Of a stretch of DNA of 64,000 bases, positions 54,901 through 64,000 are shown piece after piece; positions within the stretch are counted from its first letter, which is position 1, and every line of letters begins with the position of its first letter. This DNA comes from Apostichopus japonicus. Lineage: Eukaryota; Echinodermata; Holothuroidea; Aspidochirotida; Stichopodidae. The position numbers and the translations under genes were made by a program. The notes under the pieces were generated by a model. That model was not told where the DNA came from. It searched no databases and was given only the letters and a program-made list of their open reading frames with translations. The stretch is taken from assembly GCF_037975245.1 (NCBI RefSeq), contig NC_092563.1:27799960-27863959 (forward strand). The letters run 5' to 3'.

Positions 54901-56263
54901 TGAGCGAAAGAATAAGCCAAAATAAAAACAATAAAACAAAAAAAAATTGGTTTAATGAATTTTTTCTCTCAGAAGTGACAAAAACATTAAGGGCAAAAAG
55001 TCTCAACGAGAAGATAAGAAACTGTAATCAACAATTTATTGCTCTAATCCATCTCACAAATTGAAAAGTTATTTTCTTTAACTTTTTCCTTAGCTTCTCA
55101 GAAGTGATAACTTAAACAGACATTTGTAATTCAATCAGGATGGAATTTTGGCTATAATCCCAAGAAGTTGACACCAGTAAAGCTGTAGCTGTAATTTTTT
55201 TTTTCTTTTCACAAAAAAAAAAGGAAAAGTTGCATATTTGTCTCCCCTCTGTCTTTTATTTCTCACTAAGACCCCCCTTTTTTTTTCTTTTTCTTTTCTT
55301 TTTTCTTTTTAATATATATGTATATATACATACACATATATAAATTTACCGGAGGGCCTTTATGGGTATTATCAATCCCAAGTTGTTTTCATAAGAAGTA
55401 CAAACCATTCTTTTGTCTAATGTGTATTTATGTGGAAGATTTTGTTTTTTTGTCTGAAAAAGCTCTTTTTTTCAAATAGCCTTTTTTACATATTTTCAGG
55501 CCTTTATAATTGGTTTGATTGATTGAATGAATGAAGACTATTGGTTGAAAATAAAACATGTCTGGAGGCAGTCGAGATTGGGAGGCTTATCTCGTTGAAT
55601 TTAATATTCAAAGACAACAACTACCGTTGACGGAAGACAAAGGCTGTGGTTTACTCACCAACAGTTTGTAAAAGGACATCCTAAATGGGAAAGAATGAAG
55701 GAAAAAAGAAAAAAAAAAACAAGGACAGTTTTATTTTTTGTTCCAGAATATATTCCCTTCCTTTTTCCCAATTCTGATTATAAATTCAGTTTCTGTGGAA
55801 AGGGTATTATAAAAGCAAGTGAAAGGGAATAGTTTTGGTGTTTAAACAAACAGGAAGTTTAGATTTAGTGATGTGAGGTGTTTTTAATGGTGGAACGATG
55901 ATGATAATGAAGTATAAAATGTTAATAAATTTGATTGCACATTGTGTTACTGTAGTTTTGGATGGTTGTGGGGTAGTACCACTCAGTGTATGATAAACAT
56001 TACTTGTTACATTATATTGGAATAGGCAGAGTTGGGCTGTTTAGTATCGGTTTAAAGGCGATGTGTCGGCATGTACCTTCAGACTCCTGCATTAAAGTGT
56101 GTGCAGTGTATGGCATAGTGCTTGTTAGTGTGACCACTGAATATTTTTCCCCAAAACCAAACAGTTCAAACTTGATACAGGTACATCACTTAACCCTGTT
56201 TGATACAGTCACTCGGTCCGATGAGTTTCAGATAATTGTCTTTGTTATTTAAACAAGATGAAA
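54901..56263. other. No gene seen; homopolymer-rich
   Basis: T/A runs at 55195-55225 and 55275-55310, TATATACATAC microsatellite at 55312-55345, and poly-A near 55708. The + frame 55986-56252 (88 codons) has no recognised domain. Confidence 0.45.
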
Positions 56264-56605
56264 TATCTTGCATATAGCAATCTATAGCATAGCATGTGTA
56301 ACTACCTTTAGCATATATAGGCAATCTATAGCATACAGCAACCTACAGCATGTACCACCTATAGCATATATAGCCACATATAGCATATGCATAGGCAAGC
56401 TATAGCATAGGGCCACCTACAGCATATAGCAACCTACATCATATAGCATAGCATAAAGCATAGCCACCTATAGCATAAGCATTCTATAGCATAGGGCAAT
56501 CTACAGCATATAGTAGTCCATAGCATGTATAGCAATATGTGCAACCTATAACATGTCATATAGCAGCATGTACATATTATAAAATATACAAAGCATGGCA
56601 ATCAA
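56264..56605. repeat. Irregular AGCATA/ACCTATAGC repeat
   Basis: Many copies of CTATAGCAT, ATATAGC and AGCAACCTA at uneven spacing, with no stable longer unit that I can fix. It looks like an old or expanding short-motif array. Confidence 0.88.
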
Positions 56606-59220
56606 TAGCATAGCAAATGAACCAAATCGTTACCAAAAGTCATTGAGTAAGCAATTAACCTGATTCTCCATTACCCATACTCGATACCAAATTACGTTGG
56701 ATCCTAAACTATTTTAGCCCGGTAATATTGAAACTTTGTTACCTTTGACCTTTGGCATTTAACCTTCTTTCTTGAAAGATACTGGAGTCGTTTTGACGAA
56801 TGGGTAAGACACATTTCTTACACTGTGTGATGGAACACACAGGAGAATGAATGATGATAGAACATACAGTACGTCTACCATTTATCTGTTTTAGCAGTCC
56901 GTTTACACTGTACAGATTAATTACTAGCAACCAGCTCGTTTTCATTTTGGTATAAGCTCCATTATGACTTACTTATGATTAGTATTGTGGTGGTAACTAT
57001 AAATGTAAATTCCTTTGTTCCACTACTTCATTATAAAGGCCAGCCAAGTTGTATCCCCTCAACAGTAGTGGCAAGATCTGTCGATGATAGTCATCATTCG
57101 TGTGGTGTGGTTAATGCTATCACAATTTCATAAAAGAGTGGTTTTCGTTACTGCAGCAGATATTTGTGGTCTTCAGATTTAATGAGGTGTTTCTGCACAG
57201 GGAGGTCTCCATGTGTCTGCCCATATTAAGTCCTTTTGTTTCTGTTAAAATATTTCAAGATGTTTGCCTTTTCCGTTCAGTGCCGTTGAGCAATTAAATT
57301 ATAGATTGAGAAATTAAATTGGAATATTTTTACCCCCCCCCCCCTTCACCATCCTCCCACACACACACAATATTTTAATGCTATAGATCTTCAGTTTATA
57401 TCAAAGTACAAATAATACCCTTGAATAGTTCGGCAAAATCATGTTCCCATTTGTAAGATATTTGTATGGAGTAGTAGTATATATGTACTGTATTCGAAGG
57501 ACTTGAGCAAGTCACCTGATTTTGTCGTTGGATTTGTGAAGTATCAGAAAAAGTAGGATCTCTTATTAAAAAACAAAGCCCTCTTGTCCCACATCTGTCA
57601 GCCTTAATTAAATAGACAAAGCTGGACAATGGAATAGGACCCTTGCATATCTGCATCGACCAACTCCTCCATATTCGGTAGCCGATAAATTCATGTTGTA
57701 TCATTTAAACATTCGTCAGTTAAGGTTTTGAATGTGATAGTATTCCATGAAATTATATTCTATTAAAGGAACTTTAGGTCAAGTCAGTACTCTGGGAGTT
57801 AACCGGTACAGTTGTTGTACTTATTCCTGTCATTGTTGAATTAACTGTAAAGATAAGGTGACCTAAGGTATGCGGCAAGGATAGGTAATTAAAATCTATA
57901 ATTATCACATAAGGAAATCCTTTATAGGCTTCATAAAACAGATAGAGGCTAGCCATTTTAATATAGCTTCAGTTACAATTGCATAAGTTTACAAAAACAG
58001 AAGGACTGATTGGGTAAATTGTTTAAACAATTAGAAGTTTAAAAAAAACTATTAAAAAAACCTTTAATGACCAAAATGTTTGAATATATATAAGACTGAG
58101 ATTTATGAATATAACTGCCTCCACATTTAAGGCGCATTTAGTCAATAAAATTATTTCAAAGGGTCTTTCCCTGCCCATGGTCAGCCTCCGTGAATTATTC
58201 ACAGATATTGATCAGTGCGAATAACAAGAGACTTACTATTATGTAAGACCTCTAAGATGAAGAGCTGCTCTTGGGAATAGTTGTACCAACTTAGGTGACC
58301 AATGTAGGTGACCATTGCTAGCATATTTGGGATCAGGAAAATGGCATTGATTTTAGGGTTGTTTGAATTTGATACCACTACTTTTGGCTAGATTGATTTC
58401 TTTCATATGGTGGTCTAAGGCAGAGTCCATCAACAACTAAATGATTTCCAGAATCATGCCTTGTTCCTCTCTCTCTCACTCATTCATCCTTCCATGTTGA
58501 CATAAGGATGAGAAATTATTGTAAAACTTCAAACATAGAAAATGTGAACATTGTCTGTAAATGATCTTGTGGCAGTCATCTCATACATGGCTGAACTTCA
58601 AAAGATGCCTGCAGGCAGCAGCAGATTTTAATTGCACCCATTTGGGGGCTGGCCATCAACAGAGGTATAATAGAGAGCCATTTATGACAAACCACATGTG
58701 TACTACAGACCTGATACTGCTGTAACTGTCTCTGCTGTTCTCAACTACTGTGTGTGCCAACCATGCATTGAAGGAACTGACAAATTACAACCATTTAATA
58801 CACTACTACTACTACTCACTACTCCCAAGATGTGGCAGTGGTGTGTGGGGAGGTCTTTGAATGCCTCATTTGATGACTATTCCAGACCTTAAGAGTTAAT
58901 CATCTTAGGGTCAGCGGGGTCATGTGAAAGTATGCGCCAACCCGTTTGTTTTTATGGCATCTCCCAATTATACCTTCTACTACCTTCTGATTCGTGCCCC
59001 GCTGTGTTATCCCTGCAAAATCTCCTCAACTTCCCCTATGGCGCTTGGAAATTTCTTTGGAAAGAAAAGAATAATTTTGGCTGCTTTGTAATTAACCAAC
59101 AGCTTTGGGGGAATGAAATTTGAGGATTAGGGACAGGTTTGATATAACAGGGTTTGATTGAGAACTGACTTTTCACAGTCTGCAAAATGAATTTATGGGA
59201 AAGGGTATAAATATATCTGT
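56606..59220. other. No gene seen
   Basis: Unique AT-rich DNA. C run at 57333-57344 with ACACACACA at 57359. Minus frame 57396-57704 (102 codons) has no domain. Poly-A words near 58040. No gene recognised. Confidence 0.45.
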
Positions 59221-59221
59221 A

Positions 59222-59280
59222 GTTTTTTTTTTTTTTTTTTTTTTTTTTTCCAGAACAAAAAAATATATAAATATTTTTTT
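59222..59280. repeat. Long T run and AT-rich tract
   Basis: About 28 T in a row, then CCAG and an A/T-rich patch. No open exon of note follows the CAG. Confidence 0.9.
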
Positions 59281-60410
59281 TGGTTGGAAATAATTCCCTG
59301 AAGGCAGATCATATATCATTGTAAAAGTACCAACGACCTGAACCTAATTTAAAGATGATTATTTGATTCGAGGTGATCTTCATTGATTTACATGCCAGGG
59401 GTGGCTAGAACCTCGTTGAGGGGTAGGTGTCTAGTGCAACACGAGATCCTATGTACACTTGTCCACTTGACATCCTCCTATATATACCCTACATGCTTCT
59501 TCCTCGTCGTCGTCGTAGTCGTCTCTGCCGTACATAATGAACTGATTAGCGACCTCTCTCTAGTCTTCATTCGCCATCCGTAACTAGTAATTACATTAAG
59601 TAACATTGCAGGGCAGCTGTTGTTGTGATCTGTACTGCTTTACTTAAAAGCAATGATGCGATCCATTAAGAACTATTTTTATGAGTTTCAGCAAATATTA
59701 ATAGGTAATGGTTTCCATGCAGCATATTTTATGGAGGCCTCTCTTGGCTTTAGGGTCTACTACTCCAACGGCAAAGTTGTAAATTAGATTAACATTTTGA
59801 ATGCAGAATGCTAGTCATTTGAATCGCCTGGTTGTTATGACATGCTGTGTATTTGTGTTTCATATGGAGGTATTTTTTTGTGTACATATGTCTGTGCTGG
59901 TGTAGTGTAGTAGTGAGCATCTTCTCAATATAATAAGAGGGAATCATGTCTATGGGAAACAATATGGGGATGGGCTGAATAAGTCAGGCAGCTTGCCAAG
60001 TTTTTTAAACCAAGTGCTGATTCTCTAATGAGTGAGTTTTGAGAAGACATAAATTAAATTCTTATATGCATACACTGTTATGGTCTATTTTGATTGTAAA
60101 AGTGTTTGTTAAGTGTCTTACTGTATATGCAATTTTTCATCGGCCACTGTACACAGAAGTCCAAAGAATCCAAAGGCATTTTGTGGAAGGCTTCATTGTT
60201 ATTTACAGCTTTACATCAGGTTAGGAAAGAAAGCTTGTACAAATTTGGGATGTTGGTTAAAACGAGAGTGTTAAAATTGTTAAAACTTTTTTTTGGTTTT
60301 GTTGATGTTTTGGGAGAGGCAAACATAATTATCTCCTGGTTTGAAGGCACCTCCAGATGGTATCTGGTGATCGCAGGATATTGGGGGAGGTGGGGGGAGT
60401 GGGGGGTCAT
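59281..60410. other. No gene seen
   Basis: TCGTCGTCGTCGTAGTCGTC at about 59502 is a small trinucleotide repeat. The + frame 60106-60435 (109 codons) has no recognisable domain and runs into a G-rich tract. Confidence 0.45.
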
Positions 60411-60500
60411 CTTTTCAGCGACGGATCTAGGATGACTCAAAGGAGGAGGTGTGGCAACTGAGGTCATTGAAACCAACCCTTATGTGGGGGGGGGGGGAGG
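60411..60500 (+). mobile_element. Possible dispersed repeat with G-run
   Basis: CAGCGACGGATCTAGGATGA, then purine-rich AAAGGAGGAGGTG and a 12-base G run near 60487. From memory, GACGGATCCAGGA followed by G-rich tracts recurs in several marine invertebrate genomes; a similar CAAATCCAGGAATTGCG plus purine tract occurs at 11053. Assignment is tentative. Confidence 0.25.
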
Positions 60501-61470
60501 GCTTGGTGATTTTTTTGTGAGGTAAAGTAAACTTCCTTGGGAGGTTGTCATGTGATGATTGTTAAGTCATGATGGGAGCTCAGTTATATTACAGATAAAC
60601 CTAGTCATTATTCTGGACAAAATGCCTCAACTAATAGAAGCATAAAAACTAGAATTGCTTTAATTTAAAGTGATGATGAAGATGGCAACTACTTGCTAGA
60701 GAATGCTTGCAAAAAATTTGAGGTAAATATAAAAAAAAAAATTGTTGTGAAATAATTATATGAAGAGCAGCCATTTTTGGCATTTGAACACCAGGTTTTG
60801 CAGGAATTGTGGCGAATATATGTCGAGGGTGTTGTTCTCTGTACCATATTTGCCCAAGCCAACTACTAGAAACCCTCCCTAGATTTTGTTTTGCTGCAAA
60901 TTAATGATTATTAATTAACAGCTTTGTACGATTGAAAACAGTTTTTATTTTTACTACCCAGATAAGATTGCAAGCCTCACCGAACACTGATTCAGATGCC
61001 AACCAATTGTCTGAATTATTTAAAATGAGGTCAGCTGATGATGATGAGCTTTGTCATGGATACCGAAAAAAATCTGCAGATTTTAGTGAATCTGCTGTAT
61101 TCTCTTTATAGTTGTTGTTGTCCCATGGTTACGATGATTCACTTCATACATGGAATCAATAAAATATCCATTATCCAGTATGGGGTGTAAATTACTTAGT
61201 TCTAACAAATCATGGAATGCTGTAATGTTATAGCCGTCTGGGGATGTCATAGGTTTTCATCAGAATAAATATAATTAAGGTAATTATTCAAAACATGATC
61301 TGGTTGCCTTTATTTGTTTACCAAAAATTAGAGAATAATGATGAAAATATGCAAAGACAATAGCCCAAAAAAAATCATCAATTGCTGTGAAAATATTACG
61401 GTCATAAAGTTGGCCAGGCATAATTTTCTTGAAATCAGATGAAATAGTCCAGCACTCTCTACTTAGATGG
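60501..61470. other. No gene seen
   Basis: Unique AT-rich DNA. TTGTCCCATGGTTACG near 61120 is a partial X-box-like word. A run of A near 60731 and 61368. Nothing coding. Confidence 0.45.
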
Positions 61471-62845
61471 TAGTATCCACATCAATTTCTTAGTTAGATT
61501 GATGAGCAGCCAGATGGTAGTATCCACATCAATTTCTAAGTTAGATTGAGGAGCAGCCATACAGTAGTATCCACATCAATTTCTTAGTTAGATTGAGGAG
61601 GAGCCAGATGGTAGTATCCACATCAATTTCTTAGTTAGATTGAGGAGCAGCCGTACTGTAGTATCCACATCAATTACTAAGTTAGATTGATAAGCAGCCA
61701 TACAGTAGTATCCACATCAATTTCTTCATTAGATTGAGGAGCAGTCATACAGTAGTATCCACATCAATTTCTTAGTTAGATTGATGAGCAGCCAGATGGT
61801 AGTATCCACATCAATTTCTTAGTTAGATTGAGGAGCAGCCATACAGTAGTATCCACATCAATTTCTTAGTTAGATTGAGGAGGAGCCAGATGGTAGTATC
61901 CACATCAATTTCTTAGTTAGATTGAGGAGGAGCCAGATGGTAGTATTCACATCAATTTCTTCATTAGATTGAGGAGCAACCATATGGTAGTATCCACATC
62001 AGTTTCTTAGTTAGATTGAGGAGCAGCCATACAGTAGTATCCACATCAATTTCTTCATTAGATTGAGGAGCAGTCATACAGTAGTATCCACATCAATTTC
62101 TTAGTTAGATTGATGAGCAGCCAGATGGTAGTATCCACATCAATTTCTTAGTTAGATTGAGGAGCAGCCATATGGTTGTATCCACATCAATTTCTTAGTT
62201 AGATTGAGGAGGAGCCAGATAGTAGTATCCACATCAATTTCTTCATTAGATTGAGGAGCAACCATATGGTAGTATCCACATCAATTTCTTAGTTAGATTG
62301 AGGAGCAGCCATACAGTAGTATCCACATCAATTTCTTCATTAGATTGAGGAGCAGCCAGATGGTAGTATCCACATCAATTTCTTCTTTAGATTGAGGAGC
62401 AACCATATGGTAGTGTCCACATCAATTTCTTAGTTAGATTGAGGAGCAGCCAGATGGTAGTATCCACATCAATTTCTTCATTAGATTGAGGAGCAACCAT
62501 ATGGTAGTATCCACATCGATTTCTTAGTTAGATTGAGGAGCAGCCATACAGTAGTATCCACATCAATTTCTTCATTACATTGAGGAGCAGCCAGATGGTA
62601 GTATCCACATCAATTTCTTCTTTAGATTGAGGAGCAACCATATGGTAGTATCCACATCAATTTCTTAGTTAGATTGAGGAGCAGCCATATGGTAGTATCC
62701 ACATCAATTTCTTAGTTAGATTGAGGAGCAGCCAAACAGTAGTATCCACATCAATTTCTTAGTTAGATTGAGGAGCATGCAGATGGTTGTATCCACATCA
62801 ATTTCTTAGATTGAACAGCAGTCAGATGGTTGTATCTGATTGTAT
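61471..62845. repeat. 47-bp minisatellite array (29 phase-locked units)
   Basis: Unit: TAGTATCCACATCAATTTCT, then TAGTTAGATTGAGGAGCAGC, then CAGATGG (47 bases). Starts from 61471 to 62787 fit exact multiples of 47 (28 periods), so virtually no indels occur until the last, shortened unit. Variants (TTAGTTAGA or TTCATTAGA; GAGGAGCAGCCATACAG or GAGGAGCAACCATATGG) are mixed in order: a rare TTCTTTAGA unit recurs 5 units apart (62364 and 62599), and a CAGTCATACAG then GATGAGCAG pair recurs 7 units apart (61753 and 62082). Confidence 0.97.
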
Positions 62846-63269
62846 CAATTTAAGGAAGTTTTGGAGGTCATGAAATGTGTTTTTTATCCTACATTTCTGC
62901 AATGTTAGCTAGCTTAGGTTACTTTTGTGTCAGCCTGTTTATTAATAGACTTGACAACAGGTAAACAACATGGTGAGAAAAAAAAATTATTAAAAAGATT
63001 AAAATATTATTTAAAAGGGGAAAAAAAGGAATATTAAGGGATCTGGCTCTGTCAATCATTCTCTCAAAATAAAAATGAAATGCTGTAAAATATTTTGCTT
63101 TTAGATTTGGAAAAATAATTCTTAAACTGTAAGTGGGAAAGAGAAAAATCCATTGACTGAAAACGTTTAATCAATTGTGCTTTGCATATCCTGTTACCTG
63201 ACTCATCTTTCCACAACATCAAGAAATACTTGCCTTTTAATATCAGTAGTTAATGTACATAAATGAAAC
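62846..63269. other. No gene seen
   Basis: AT-rich with A runs near 62980 and 63020. Nothing recognised. Confidence 0.5.
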
Positions 63270-64000
63270 GATATCAATCTGTGCCGCACACTAATCAATT
63301 AAAACATGTTGCCATTTGTGTCGTAAAAGTTGTATTACTGTAGCATCCACTTAAAAGACAAAAGTACATCTACACAATGAGCAAAAGATCAAACGTGTAT
63401 CATGACATATAACGATTTCAAGTGATACCCGATAATGCAACGTACTTCGTCTGTTTTTGTAGGTAATTTTTCAATGTCTCATGATTAATAACAGGAAGTC
63501 GACTCTCTGTGTCATTTTCATTTTTTTTTTCATTTTTCTTTTTCTCCTAATCCGTATCTCGGTACTTTGCCCGAATTTTCTGTCGTATTTTATGTGCTCC
63601 ACAGTCTAATTTTTTTCTCTTACATTTTGATTACGTTCCTCAGAGATCTTGTCCTATTAAATAAGAAAAATAAATACCTCAGCCTTATCTGATATCCAAT
63701 TAGACCTGCCAAATTCCATTTGCACCAGACAGGGCTGTGCAAACATTTCATAATTTCAAGAGATGTGATATTTAATGAAGGTTAATTAAAATTTTCTGAG
63801 TCATATCGATAATGGAAACCATGAGAGATTTGGCCCAAGCCCTTGAGCATTAACGTACTTGCAAGGTTCTAATTAAGGTGTAGGGTTGTATTTAGCCACC
63901 AGAAAGTTCACAATAAACACTTCCAAAGATTTTTTTGGCTGATCACGAGGGGAGGTCATGAGCGCTGGTCGATATTTTTACGGCTGGCTCCTTAAGTTTT
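63270..64000. promoter_or_regulatory. Complex unique segment, possible non-coding element
   Basis: Apart from a T run near 63522, the sequence is complex and non-repetitive, with CCAATTAGACCTGCC, GAAGGTTAATTAAAATTTTC, ATATCGATAATGG, CATTAACGTACTTGC and TCTAATTAAGGTG. It runs off the window edge. The flavour matches conserved non-coding elements; no protein or RNA gene recognised. Confidence 0.25.

Noticed and set aside
61471-62845. CRISPR-like array
   Set aside because: Units are contiguous with no unique spacers, there are no cas genes, and the setting is eukaryotic. It is a minisatellite.

Overview
This window is non-coding or nearly non-coding DNA from an animal nuclear genome. It is AT-rich, full of homopolymers and microsatellites, and its longest open frames lie inside tandem repeats or low-complexity tracts. 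I see no bacterial operon, phage, CRISPR array, rRNA gene, intact tRNA gene, reverse transcriptase, transposase or recognisable protein domain. The general look suits a marine invertebrate, possibly a non-vertebrate deuterostome (echinoderm or hemichordate type): abundant long minisatellites, poly-C and poly-G runs, a (AAT)n-linked repeat containing TATATAGCGCC, and frequent AGGCCT words. That placement is an impression and not a test result. No gene symbol can be given.

Layout. Positions 1-8300 are mostly unassigned, with small minisatellites, a FOX/POU/homeodomain-like site cluster near 4.0 kb, a dispersed element at 6.05 kb and an exon-like segment at 6.65 kb. Positions 8.8-19 kb hold a 23-bp array (12.1-12.66 kb), a 46-bp array (14.1 kb), an exon-like segment (16.24 kb) and a long complex stretch that looks like a cluster of non-coding elements (15.3-18.6 kb). 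Positions 19-30 kb hold a decayed ~133-bp tandem repeat carrying AGGTCA words (20.9-21.75 kb), a cysteine-rich open segment (22.9 kb) and tRNA-derived fragments. Positions 30.9-46.7 kb carry AT/C-tract repeats (30.9-31.6 kb), a 74-bp composite array (34.95-36.17 kb), a ~133-bp composite array (38.6-39.0 kb), an octamer plus X-box element (41.2 kb), a 127-bp array (42.1-42.8 kb) and a 42-bp array (45.66-46.68 kb). Positions 46.7-64 kb have several complex unique segments, a 40-bp palindrome-bearing array (50.8-51.6 kb), an irregular AGCATA-rich array (56.3-56.6 kb) and a 47-bp array of 29 phase-locked units (61.47-62.84 kb).

How it fits together. The best reading is a large intron or intergenic desert in which possible regulatory islands alternate with minisatellites. 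A few segments have good splice signals on the + strand (6652-6728, 16243-16315, 44393-44464), so a + strand transcript through the window is possible, but none encodes anything I recognise. I found no convincing new biological system. The most distinctive features are the higher-order structure of the tandem arrays, the decayed AGGTCA-bearing repeat, and the recurrent X-box-like palindromes. Conservation, splice and repeat-library searches could not be run here, so functional statements about non-coding segments are inference.
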